Source: Porphyromonadaceae bacterium FC4 (GTDB lineage Bacteria; Bacteroidota; Bacteroidia; Bacteroidales; Porphyromonadaceae). From it: a DNA stretch of 56,444 nucleotides. The DNA is taken from NCBI GenBank assembly GCA_900120395.1, contig LT635553.1:1688242-1744685 (forward strand), given 5' to 3'. Shown here in pieces: positions 17,570 through 25,387 of this stretch. Numbering within the stretch: position 1 is the stretch's first letter; every line of letters starts with the position of its first letter. Under the pieces are notes generated by a model that searched no databases, was not told the DNA's origin, and was given only the letters and a program-made list of their open reading frames with translations. The translations under genes were made by a program, and so were the position numbers.

Positions 17570-18169
17570 ATGGGAGCAGAAAAACAACTCGACCAACTGC
17601 TTGAGCAACTCAAGATCAAAAGCTATACACATACCCTGCCCATGGAGGAGTATCGGTCGCTGTACCAGGACATTCCCCTTTTCCTAGGCTACTGCAAAGA
17701 GTGCAACAACTATGGGCGGCAGTGGGTCTGCCCACCTTTTGACTTTGATCCGGACGAATACCTCCTGCCCTACTCCACGGTTTGTCTCCATGGCTACCGG
17801 GTGGAGCTGCCCGAGGAGCTGACAAGCCGCAAGTACACGCCTGAAGAGAAGTACACTCTAGCCTATGAGGTCGCTCGCATAGTGCGTGAGAGGATAGACC
17901 CACTACTGCTGGCGGAGGAGAAGAAGCACCCCGGATCCGAAGCCTTTCTTCCGGGCAAGTGTCACCTTTGCCCCGATGGTGCGTGTACCCGTCTAGCCTC
18001 TCCCCAACGTCCTTGCAGGTATCCGGAGCGTGCTCGGCACTCGCTGGAACAGTTTGGTTTTGACCTGTATCGCTCTGCCGCAGAGCTGCTCGGCGTGCCG
18101 ATGCTGTGGGGCTCCGAGGATACCATCCCGCCCTATTACTTCTACATAGGTGCGTTGCTCACTCCGTAG
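17570..18169 (+). CDS. DUF2284 cysteine-rich metal-binding protein
   Basis: A 199-residue protein of the DUF2284 family. The cysteines seen are C42, C45 and C54 (YCKECNNYGRQWVCPPF) and C131, C134, C139 and C149 (GKCHLCPDGACTRLASPQRP followed by CR), a pattern expected to bind metal or an iron-sulfur cluster. Family members are predicted metal-binding proteins without a proven reaction. The ATG at 17570 was chosen because the upstream part of the frame lies inside the mdh terminator. The last 11 bp overlap the 3' end of the convergent glycosyltransferase gene. Confidence 0.8.
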   Translation: MGAEKQLDQLLEQLKIKSYTHTLPMEEYRSLYQDIPLFLGYCKECNNYGRQWVCPPFDFDPDEYLLPYSTVCLHGYRVELPEELTSRKYTPEEKYTLAYEVARIVRERIDPLLLAEEKKHPGSEAFLPGKCHLCPDGACTRLASPQRPCRYPERARHSLEQFGFDLYRSAAELLGVPMLWGSEDTIPPYYFYIGALLTP

Positions 18170-19091
18170 CCAAGTCCCTTTTCACGGCATTGAGCACACG
18201 ACTCACCAGCTTTTCCGGTGACTGCTCGGATGCGGACTCCGGTGCTATACAGTTCTCTCTCGGCACTCTATACGGTCTGAAAGGCAAGATCCGCCGTGCT
18301 TCCTGCCCTATTGACACCACCGGCACGTCCGCCATCGCTGCGATGTGCTGGTAGATATTGTCCGTACTGACCATGTAGCTCAGTGCGGCTATCCCGGTCA
18401 CCTCCGTCGTCTTTCCCACCTCATCGCTCCACTCAAAGCGGTCCTCATCCTCCAGGTCCAAGGCGCTTCTCTCCTCACTTCCGCCATAGATGAGGATACC
18501 GTAGTCCGTAAAGGCCCTCGCCAGCTCGTTGAGCAGGGCTTGTTGCACTCCTGGAGGTAACCGGTTTCCCTGCCTATCCGCCAGCAGCGCCACACCGATA
18601 CACTTCTCGGTCTCTCTACGCAGTACGATGGTACCGGCACCCACATCGACTCCGGCGCGGCGCATGGTCTGAGCAAAAAAGAGGTGGATCCCCGGCATCT
18701 GCTGCCCCGACGACGTGCGCGCCGCCTTCTTCATCGATCGCCTCAGTCGCCTCAGACTTTGCGGCTTAGTCACCTTGTGTCCCAGCATACGGAGCAGGCT
18801 CCGCGGGATCCGACTGACCCTGTCGGGAAAAAGATCCACCACTCCGGCACGGGGAGCCTCGCTGTGGAGTTTTCGAACAAAGGAGAGCGCACTCTCCCGG
18901 TACGGGTCATACGACACCACCCGGAGGTTCGACGGCGGATCGACAAAGAGATACGCCGACTCCGGCACTGCAGCCACAACGAACGAACGGTCCGACTGCC
19001 GTCGGGCAGCATCGTACAACAGCGGGAGTACCATCGCCTGATCACAGGGGATCGTCAGACAGAGGAGGATGAAGCTCCGTGGTGGCTGCAT
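18159..19091 (-). CDS. Glycosyltransferase family 9-like protein (heptosyltransferase-like)
   Basis: The 310 residues have the two-Rossmann plan of GT9 (GT-B fold): an N-terminal half beginning SFILLCLTIPCDQAMVLPLL, and a C-terminal half with ILIYGGSEER and ALSYMVSTDNIYQHIAAMA followed by DVPVVSIG. This last block corresponds to the family's 'D-G-x-x-H-L-A-A-A...P-V-V' nucleotide-sugar site in a diverged form. Probably transfers a sugar in lipopolysaccharide or surface-glycan assembly; donor and acceptor are unknown. Last gene of holA-Nudix-GT9, 4 bp after the Nudix stop. Confidence 0.7.
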   Translation of the reverse strand: MQPPRSFILLCLTIPCDQAMVLPLLYDAARRQSDRSFVVAAVPESAYLFVDPPSNLRVVSYDPYRESALSFVRKLHSEAPRAGVVDLFPDRVSRIPRSLLRMLGHKVTKPQSLRRLRRSMKKAARTSSGQQMPGIHLFFAQTMRRAGVDVGAGTIVLRRETEKCIGVALLADRQGNRLPPGVQQALLNELARAFTDYGILIYGGSEERSALDLEDEDRFEWSDEVGKTTEVTGIAALSYMVSTDNIYQHIAAMADVPVVSIGQEARRILPFRPYRVPRENCIAPESASEQSPEKLVSRVLNAVKRDLATE

Positions 19092-19095
19092 GGCT

Positions 19096-19653
19096 CTAGA
19101 AGTAATGACCGGCTAAGATCATCTCCACGGCATGACGAATGCTCTCCAGCCCAAAGTCCTCCGGATGCAGCTGACTCATGGGTACCGCCACCAACTCCGC
19201 CACATCGTCCTGCCCCTCGCCCACATAGGGCATCACCGTCTCCACCTCCAGGTGAAAGAACATATCCAGCGTATGGACCTCAAACCCCGAGTACGGATAG
19301 ATATTGGGCAAGCTAAAGAGGTACTTGAGCGGCGAGGCTATTCCCTCGTTGATTCCTCGGGAGTAGTGGATCCCGGTCTCCTCCAGCAGCTCTCGTGCCA
19401 TTCCCTCCTCCGCAGTCTCATTGAGGTCTATGAAGCCCCCGGGCAGGTCATAGGTATTGATGGCGGGCTCTTTTCCACGCACTGAGATCAGCACGTTGCG
19501 CATCTTGTCGGTGACCAGACAGGCGACAGCAGCGGAGGGGTTGAAGTAGTAGGTAAAGTCACAAGCCTCGCAACGACGGGCTTTTTCGTTGATGATCCTG
19601 AAGTCCGTTCCACCACACTTGGGACAGTACCTAAACTGTGCCAGCGGGTGCAT
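19096..19653 (-). CDS. Nudix hydrolase with N-terminal zinc ribbon
   Basis: Hydrolyses a nucleoside diphosphate linked to another moiety; the substrate is not predictable. A zinc ribbon (YCPKCGG and RRCEACDF) occupies about residues 9-35. It is followed by the complete Nudix box starting GGFIDLNETAEEGMARELLE and ending EETGI, matching Gx5Ex7REUxEExGU. The start MHPLAQFRYCPKCG at 19653 is preferred as typical of the family; an upstream ATG at 19686 would add 11 residues. Between holA and the GT9-like gene. Confidence 0.85.
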   Translation of the reverse strand: MHPLAQFRYCPKCGGTDFRIINEKARRCEACDFTYYFNPSAAVACLVTDKMRNVLISVRGKEPAINTYDLPGGFIDLNETAEEGMARELLEETGIHYSRGINEGIASPLKYLFSLPNIYPYSGFEVHTLDMFFHLEVETVMPYVGEGQDDVAELVAVPMSQLHPEDFGLESIRHAVEMILAGHYF

Positions 19654-19725
19654 GACTCCGGGATTTTTGTTGGGTAATACAGACATATGCGTGTGGTATT
19701 TATCGATTAGTGTGAGCTTCTATAT

Positions 19726-20781
19726 TCAGTTGAGTATCATGAGCACCAGGTCCACCAGTATCGCATCCGGATCCCCCTCATCCGAGTACATCCCCTTACT
19801 GCGGGCATCCATCTGCCGCAGGTAGGTGAGGATCGTCACCACCTTCCCCGCCCTATAGTTGGCCAGCCCCGTCATGTAGTCCCTCACGAGGTACTCCTTG
19901 GGCAGACCCATGTAGCGCATCACGTCCTGGGGTCTGTTGCTGCGGGCATAAAAGGCAATCAACAGATTGGAAAAATAGCTAAAAAGTACCGGGATGATGA
20001 CCTGCACAGGCACCCGCTTAGCATCATTGGCGAGCGAGACGGCGATGGTCATTGCCCGCGCCCCATCCTTCGCTGCCAGCGCCCTCCGCAGGTCAAAGGG
20101 GGAGTACTCCTTATTCAGCCCCGTGTACTTCAGCACCTGGTCCGCCGTGACGCTCTCACGCTCCTGGGGCGTCAGAGCCATTGCCAGCTTCTCCAGCTCG
20201 CTGCTCATCCGACCAATGTCGGTACCTATGTGCTCACGGATGGTCCGGACCGCATCCATCGAGAGCATGAGCCCCTGCTCCTGCGCCAGAGGCATGATGT
20301 AGCTCTCAAGGTTGTACTCCCTGACCGCCGGCGAAGCGACCACCAGACCTACACTCTCGATCTCCTTGATGATTTTCGACCGACGGCTCGGAGACCGTCC
20401 CTTGAAAGAAAGCACCAGGATATTAAAAGGAACCGGATCCGTCGTCAGTTGGACCAGGGCATCCAGCGGCTGCTTGCCACCGCCCTCGCCGGTCCCGCGC
20501 ATGAGGTTTTGCGCCTCGCGTACCACCGTGATGGTGCGCTCGGCACCCAGAGGTATCCGCCGACACGCCGCCACGATCTCCCCCGCAGATGTATCCATAC
20601 CGTAGAGGAGGTTGTAGTTCAGCTCACGCTCACCCTCGTCCGGCATATAGGTGCGCAGGATCTTTTGCTCTATTCGGTCTGTGAAGTACTCCTCCTCCCC
20701 CATGAGTACATAGATGGGATAGGGCCTACTTTGGGGCGAAATTCCCCTCAAGACTTCTTGAGGCTTGTCGGTATAGGGCAT
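19726..20781 (-). CDS. holA: DNA polymerase III subunit delta
   Basis: Clamp-loader subunit that opens the beta sliding clamp. The 351 residues show the HolA N-terminal pattern (PYPIYVLMGEEEYFTDRIEQ), the middle AAA+ region (ITVVREAQNLM, FNILVLSFKG) and the C-terminal region NKEYSPFDLRRALAAKDGAR with AFYARSNRP. The family is weakly conserved, but these blocks and the length fit well. First gene of a three-gene minus-strand unit; a TATATTTG sequence at 20820-20827 (minus strand) could be its -7 box. Confidence 0.88.
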   Translation of the reverse strand: MPYTDKPQEVLRGISPQSRPYPIYVLMGEEEYFTDRIEQKILRTYMPDEGERELNYNLLYGMDTSAGEIVAACRRIPLGAERTITVVREAQNLMRGTGEGGGKQPLDALVQLTTDPVPFNILVLSFKGRSPSRRSKIIKEIESVGLVVASPAVREYNLESYIMPLAQEQGLMLSMDAVRTIREHIGTDIGRMSSELEKLAMALTPQERESVTADQVLKYTGLNKEYSPFDLRRALAAKDGARAMTIAVSLANDAKRVPVQVIIPVLFSYFSNLLIAFYARSNRPQDVMRYMGLPKEYLVRDYMTGLANYRAGKVVTILTYLRQMDARSKGMYSDEGDPDAILVDLVLMILN

Positions 20782-20996
20782 TTTACTCGGCGGAGATAGA
20801 GGTGCTACGGTTCATAAAACAAATATAAGGAATTTCCGAGACCAATGGACACACCTCGCACCGTCCGATGCAGAGCCGCCGATACCCCCGTGTAGAGGTT
20901 CGTGTCGGGTCTCAAAAGAGGCACGTAACTTTCTATCGCTTATACAGCTGAAAAACAACCACATACGATCACTGAAAAAATTGGCTGCATGGGGGC

Positions 20997-21088
20997 AAAA
21001 AGTTTCCTACTGGAAACCGTTCGCTTCTATCCGTCAAATCGTTCTCTTTCCTACTGGAAACATTTGGCTTCTATCCGTCAAATTTTTT
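20997..21088 (-). repeat. Dispersed 92-bp intergenic repeat, copy 5
   Basis: Type B copy in reverse orientation (both loops AGTA on the minus strand), with GACGGATAGAAGC in both half-units. Located in the divergent holA-pflB gap. Confidence 0.9.
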
Positions 21089-21125
21089 GTCCCTCTTCTG
21101 AGCGAAAAAAATTGGAGGGTGGATT

Positions 21126-21186
21126 AGTGCGTCCGGCACGGTCGACGGCTCGCATGGACGCACTACTCATTATTATAATGGACGCA
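21126..21186. promoter_or_regulatory. Cluster of inverted repeats upstream of pflB
   Basis: The 8-mer GTGCGTCC at 21127-21134 has two complementary copies, GGACGCAC at 21156-21163 and 21179-21186. Between the latter lies a palindrome, CATTATTATAATG, at 21168-21180. The group lies 60-120 bp upstream of the pflB -33 box and may be an operator, or a hairpin with two alternative pairings. No gene is seen in 20782-21372. Confidence 0.45.
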
Positions 21187-21246
21187 CCCTGCTCCATGCT
21201 CGGAAAAGTGCAGAAAGAAGAATCCCCGCACTCTGCGTTGACAAAA

Positions 21247-21277
21247 TTTGCTAATACAGTATATTTTGCTATCTTTG
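21247..21277 (+). promoter_or_regulatory. Promoter of pflB
   Basis: TTTG at 21247-21250 and TATCTTTG at 21270-21277 with 19 bp between them: a full match to the Bacteroidota promoter consensus. The start codon is about 95 bp downstream. Confidence 0.8.
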
Positions 21278-21372
21278 TATTGCAAAATCAAGGAAAACCA
21301 ACTTGTTTTGTATTTAGAAGCAGAGCTAATTTCAAATAAACATACACTTTCAACCAAATATTGCACACAACA

Positions 21373-23592
21373 ATGGACTTCAAGACAGGACTCTGGAACG
21401 ACAGAATCAATGTACGAGACTTTGTTCTCAAGAACATTACTCCCTACGATGGTGATGCCTCATTTCTCCAAGGCCCTACCGAGAGGACAAAGAAGCTATG
21501 GCAGCTATGCCTGGATGCCATACAGGAGGAGCGTGCCAATAACGGCGTCCGCTCCATCGATGCCGAGACGATCTCTACCATCACCTCACATGCTGCCGGC
21601 TACATCGACCGCGAACATGAGCTGATCGTAGGACTACAGACGGACGAACTGCTCCGCAGAGCCATCAAGCCCTATGGAGGTGTGCGTGTGGTGGAGAAGG
21701 CGTGTGCGGAGAATGGCGTGGAGCTGTCTCCAAAGGTGAAGGAGATCTTTACCCACTACGCCAAGACCCACAACGACGGTGTCTTTGATGCTTACACGCC
21801 TGAGATCCGGAGCTTCCGCTCGCTGGGGTTCCTCACGGGACTGCCGGACAACTACGCCCGGGGACGGGTGATCGGCGACTACCGCCGTCTGGCGCTCTAC
21901 GGTATCGACCGTCTGATCGAAGCCAAGAAGGCTGATCTCGATGCCATCACCGGTCCCATGACGGAGCACAAGATCCGACTGAGAGAGGAGGTCAGAGCTC
22001 AGATCAAGGCACTAAACGACATCAAGGTACTGGGCGAGATGTATGGTCTGGACCTCTCCCGTCCGGCAGAGTCTGCACAGGAGGCAGTACAGTGGGTGTA
22101 CATGGCGTACCTCGCAGCCGTAAAGGAGCAGGATGGTGCAGCGATGTCGCTCGGCAACGTCTCATCTTTCCTCGACATCTACATCCAGTACGACCTGGAG
22201 AAGGGCAATATCGACGAGACCTTTGCTCAGGAGCTGATCGACCAGTTCGTGATGAAGCTCCGCATGGTGCGCCACCTCCGTATGGCGTCCTACAACGAGA
22301 TCTTTGCCGGTGACCCGACCTGGGTGACCGAGTCGCTGGGTGGTCGTCTGGCTGATGGCCGTCACAAGGTGACGAAGACTTCCTTCCGATTCCTGCAGAC
22401 GCTCTACAACCTCGGCCCGTCTCCCGAGCCCAACCTGACCGTCCTCTGGGCACAGGATCTGCCTGAGGGATTCAAGGAGTTTTGTGCACAGGTGTCCATC
22501 GACACCTCCTCGATCCAGTACGAAAACGACGACCTCATGCAGTCTACCCGCCGGTCGGATGACTACGGTATCGCCTGCTGCGTATCGTACCAGGAGATCG
22601 GGAAGCAGATCCAGTTCTTTGGCGCACGTGCCAACCTAGCCAAGGCGCTGCTGCTCGCCATCAACGGCGGACGCTGCGAGAACACCGGTACCCTGATGGT
22701 CAAGGGTATCGAGCCACTCAAGAGCGACGTACTGGACTACGATGAGGTGGTGGCAAACTACAAGAAGGTACTGGTGGAGATCGCACGAGTGTACAACGAT
22801 GCAATGAACATCATCCACTACATGCACGACAAGTACTACTACGAAAAGGCACAGATGGCGTTCATCGACACGGACCCGGCGATCAACATCGCCTACGGTG
22901 CGGCAGGGCTCTCGATCGTGGCAGACTCGCTCTCTGCGATCAAGTATGCCAAGGTGACCGCACAGCGCAATGATGATGGACTGACCGTCGGCTTTGACAC
23001 GGAGGGGGACTTCCCCTGCTACGGCAACGATGACGATCGCGTGGATCTGCTTGCCAAGGAGGTGGTCAACTACTTCTCTGACGAGCTCAAGAAGCTGCCG
23101 GTCTACAAGAATGCCCAGCCTACCCTCTCGATCCTGACCATCACGTCCAACGTGATGTACGGCAAAAAGACGGGCGCTACCCCGGACGGTCGGGCAAAGG
23201 GTGTCGCTTTTGCACCGGGAGCCAACCCCATGCACGGTCGGGACAACCACGGAGCAATAGCATCGCTCTCCTCTGTGTCCAAGATCGACTACGCCGACTC
23301 ACTGGATGGGATCAGCAATACTTTTAGCATCATCCCCCACTCCCTCGGATCCAACAGAGAGGAGCAGATCGAGAACCTCGTAAGTATGCTGAACGGGTAC
23401 TTCTACAAGGAAGCGCACCACCTCAACGTGAACGTCCTCAACAGAGAGATGCTGGAGGACGCTATGGAGAGCCCTGAGAACTACCCGCAGCTGACGATCC
23501 GTGTCTCCGGATACGCAGTAAACTTCGTGCAGCTAAGTCGGGAGCATCAGCTGGAGGTCATCTCCAGGAGCTTTCACAAGAGAATGAGATAA
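21373..23592 (+). CDS. pflB: Formate C-acetyltransferase (pyruvate formate-lyase)
   Basis: Glycyl-radical enzyme that splits pyruvate with CoA into acetyl-CoA and formate under anaerobic conditions. The 739 residues contain the active-site cysteine pair C402-C403 ([13 protein letters not shown] followed by [13 protein letters not shown]) and the C-terminal radical loop [13 protein letters not shown] with Gly713. The ATG at 21373 ([13 protein letters not shown]) is preferred to an in-frame TTG 12 bp upstream. The activase gene pflA follows after 22 bp, forming a two-gene operon. Confidence 0.96.
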   Translation: MDFKTGLWNDRINVRDFVLKNITPYDGDASFLQGPTERTKKLWQLCLDAIQEERANNGVRSIDAETISTITSHAAGYIDREHELIVGLQTDELLRRAIKPYGGVRVVEKACAENGVELSPKVKEIFTHYAKTHNDGVFDAYTPEIRSFRSLGFLTGLPDNYARGRVIGDYRRLALYGIDRLIEAKKADLDAITGPMTEHKIRLREEVRAQIKALNDIKVLGEMYGLDLSRPAESAQEAVQWVYMAYLAAVKEQDGAAMSLGNVSSFLDIYIQYDLEKGNIDETFAQELIDQFVMKLRMVRHLRMASYNEIFAGDPTWVTESLGGRLADGRHKVTKTSFRFLQTLYNLGPSPEPNLTVLWAQDLPEGFKEFCAQVSIDTSSIQYENDDLMQSTRRSDDYGIACCVSYQEIGKQIQFFGARANLAKALLLAINGGRCENTGTLMVKGIEPLKSDVLDYDEVVANYKKVLVEIARVYNDAMNIIHYMHDKYYYEKAQMAFIDTDPAINIAYGAAGLSIVADSLSAIKYAKVTAQRNDDGLTVGFDTEGDFPCYGNDDDRVDLLAKEVVNYFSDELKKLPVYKNAQPTLSILTITSNVMYGKKTGATPDGRAKGVAFAPGANPMHGRDNHGAIASLSSVSKIDYADSLDGISNTFSIIPHSLGSNREEQIENLVSMLNGYFYKEAHHLNVNVLNREMLEDAMESPENYPQLTIRVSGYAVNFVQLSREHQLEVISRSFHKRMR

Positions 23593-23614
23593 TATACGCT
23601 CCAAAACAACCTAT

Positions 23615-24340
23615 ATGGTCCGAATACACTCTTTCGAATCCATGGGAACATTCGACGGGCCGGGTCTCCGGCTCGTCGTTTTTATGCAAGGATGCAACTT
23701 CAAGTGCGACTACTGCGCCAACCCCGATACCATCAAGCGTAGCGGGGGACGGCTCGTCGAGAAAGATGAGATCGTTCGTCGTGCCCTCAGCGAAAAAGCC
23801 TTCTTTGGCAAGCGAGGGGGCGTCACCTTTAGTGGCGGCGAGCCTCTGCTACAGGCAGCCGATCTGCTGGAGGTCTTTCAGGAGCTCAAGGAGGGCGGCA
23901 TCCACATAGTGGTAGATACCAATGGCGCAGTCATGAACGACGATGTCCGACGCCTGCTGGAGTATACGGACATGGTACTCCTCGATGTCAAAGGGGTGGA
24001 TGCCGCGAAGCATCAGGCACTGGCAAAGCACCGCAACGAGCAGGTGCTCAAGACAGCGAAGTACCTGGAGGAGGTCGGTATCCCGGTACGCCTGCGCTGC
24101 GTGATGATCCGAGGGCGAAACGACAGCCCGGAGGACATACGACTGATCGGCGAGACCTATAGAGGGCTGACCAACTTAGACCGTGTGGAGGTGCTGCCCT
24201 ACCATACCTATGGCGTGCACAAGTACGAAGCGATGGGATGGCCCTACCTCCTGGAGGGGGTAAAGGAGCACACTCCGGAGGAAGTGGATCGGCTGTCGGA
24301 GGAGTTTGAGAAGTACTTCCCCAACGTCTGGACTCAGTAA
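23615..24340 (+). CDS. pflA: Pyruvate formate-lyase activating enzyme (radical SAM)
   Basis: Uses S-adenosylmethionine and a [4Fe-4S] cluster to create the glycyl radical on PflB. The 241 residues carry the radical-SAM motif CNFKCDYC (C27, C31, C34), FSGGEPLL with the SAM-binding GGE, and the N-terminal FDGPGLRLVVFMQGC typical of activases. Cotranscribed with pflB. Confidence 0.95.
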   Translation: MVRIHSFESMGTFDGPGLRLVVFMQGCNFKCDYCANPDTIKRSGGRLVEKDEIVRRALSEKAFFGKRGGVTFSGGEPLLQAADLLEVFQELKEGGIHIVVDTNGAVMNDDVRRLLEYTDMVLLDVKGVDAAKHQALAKHRNEQVLKTAKYLEEVGIPVRLRCVMIRGRNDSPEDIRLIGETYRGLTNLDRVEVLPYHTYGVHKYEAMGWPYLLEGVKEHTPEEVDRLSEEFEKYFPNVWTQ

Positions 24341-24401
24341 GCAGGGCACCGGCTTTGGCAGTCAGGTGCAGAGGACACCGATACTAAATGAACGCCAATC
24401 A

Positions 24402-24433
24402 CTTGCGAAAGTAATAGAAATGTGGTACCTTTG
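24402..24433 (+). promoter_or_regulatory. Promoter of rpmH
   Basis: CTTG at 24402-24405 and TACCTTTG at 24426-24433, 20 bp apart, 77 bp before rpmH. Confidence 0.7.
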
Positions 24434-24510
24434 CCGAACATTGGACTCGGAAAACGGGTTAAGAATGAGCAGAATACAAATCAACAAAAGAAATATAGAA
24501 TCACAGAGCG

Positions 24511-24663
24511 ATGAAAAGAACGTATCAGCCCTCCAACCGTAAGAGAAAGAACAAGCACGGTTTTCGTGCGCGCATGGCGACAGCCAACGGCAGACGTGTG
24601 CTAGCAGCTCGCCGTGCCAAAGGTAGAGCTAAGCTAACCGTATCCGATGAGTACAACGGCTAA
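24511..24663 (+). CDS. rpmH: 50S ribosomal protein bL34
   Basis: A 50-residue, strongly basic protein beginning [20 protein letters not shown] and containing [20 protein letters not shown], the invariant bL34 sequence. It binds 23S rRNA in the large subunit. It has its own promoter and a strong terminator. Confidence 0.97.
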   Translation: MKRTYQPSNRKRKNKHGFRARMATANGRRVLAARRAKGRAKLTVSDEYNG

Positions 24664-24702
24664 GACCTACTGACGGGACTTGTAGTCCTAAGTGATAAGA
24701 TA

Positions 24703-24741
24703 AAAAGCCACCCGACACACCTTTGTTGTCGGGTGGCTTTT
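24703..24741. terminator. Bidirectional terminator between rpmH and a minus-strand gene
   Basis: A perfect 15-bp stem (AAAAGCCACCCGACA and complement) with a 9-nt loop. T-rich sequence lies on the outer side on both strands, so it can end rpmH and the convergent 24788-25036 gene. Confidence 0.9.
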
Positions 24742-24787
24742 GCTTTATCTAAAGGTTGGGATCGTCCTGTAGTGAATGCAACAATAC

Positions 24788-25036
24788 TCAGGCGGCTTCA
24801 CGCATCTTCTTCGAACGAAGAATGTAGGCTTTACGCAGAGAGTAGCCTACTCTTATGCATAGGCCTATCACGTAGAGGGTAAGCAAGATCGTGGCAAAAA
24901 GTGCATCCTCACGGCTACCGACAATACCCAATCTGGCTGTTGCTATTATAAATGCAATTTGAAAACATGAGGAAACAAATGAACTTTTACGCATCATAAG
25001 TGCCCACTCTTCTCTAAGAAATTGTCTCATCATCAT
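24788..25036 (-). CDS. Small two-helix membrane protein of unknown function
   Basis: An 82-residue protein with an N-terminal amphipathic, charged segment (MRQFLREEWALMMRK), two hydrophobic helices at about 19-38 (FVSSCFQIAFIIATARLGIV) and 45-67 (LFATILLTLYVIGLCIRVGY), and a basic tail (LRSKKMREAA). I do not recognise the family. Three ATG codons open the frame; which is used is unclear. It has a very good promoter and shares a terminator with rpmH, so it is probably a real single-gene unit. Confidence 0.6.
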   Translation of the reverse strand: MMMRQFLREEWALMMRKSSFVSSCFQIAFIIATARLGIVGSREDALFATILLTLYVIGLCIRVGYSLRKAYILRSKKMREAA

Positions 25037-25072
25037 TTGCGCATTAGTGATTATTGATTAAAGTTGACCTTC

Positions 25073-25104
25073 CAAAGGTATGCAAAAATAGCTTATAGGT
25101 CAAA
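25073..25104 (-). promoter_or_regulatory. Promoter of the small membrane protein gene
   Basis: On the minus strand TTTG (25101-25104), 20 bp, TACCTTTG (25073-25080): a full consensus match 37 bp before the gene. Confidence 0.75.
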
Positions 25105-25149
25105 TCTGCTTTCCGGGCTCACGCATTTTAAGGTTAGAGATAGTCGGGG

Positions 25150-25311
25150 GTGATGATGTCGGTGGGGGTTGAGCATTACGGCTTTACGGAGGAGAAGCCG
25201 GACTTTATCATCCATTACGATATCAAGTACCGCATGGAGGACGGACTAAGGAAGACGACATGGCATCAAGCCCCCCTATTTTTGCCGCTCGCGGAGAGGG
25301 AAAAAATTTGA
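25150..25311 (+). pseudogene. Gene remnant truncated by a dispersed repeat
   Basis: A short frame that looks coding by composition: VEHYGFTEEKPDFIIHYDIK followed by YRMEDGLRKTTW. Possible starts are GTG 25150, ATG 25153 and ATG 25156. The stop TGA at 25309 lies inside the first box of repeat copy 6. The block 'Y-G-F...PDFIIHY' recalls the small DUF4136-type lipoproteins of Bacteroidota, but there is no signal peptide and no rest of the domain. Probably a decayed internal piece of a lost gene; the family link is a guess. Confidence 0.4.
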
Positions 25312-25387
25312 CGGATAGAAGCGAAAAGTTTCCAGTAGGAAAGAAAACGATTTGACGGATAGTAGCGATCTGTTTCCTACTGAAAAC
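25301..25387 (+). repeat. Dispersed 92-bp intergenic repeat, copy 6
   Basis: Type A copy (loops AGTA then TACT); the second hairpin has a base change (TTTCCTACTGAAAA). It ends against the mutS2 stop codon at 25387-25389, so this copy forms the immediate 3' untranslated region of mutS2. Confidence 0.88.
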
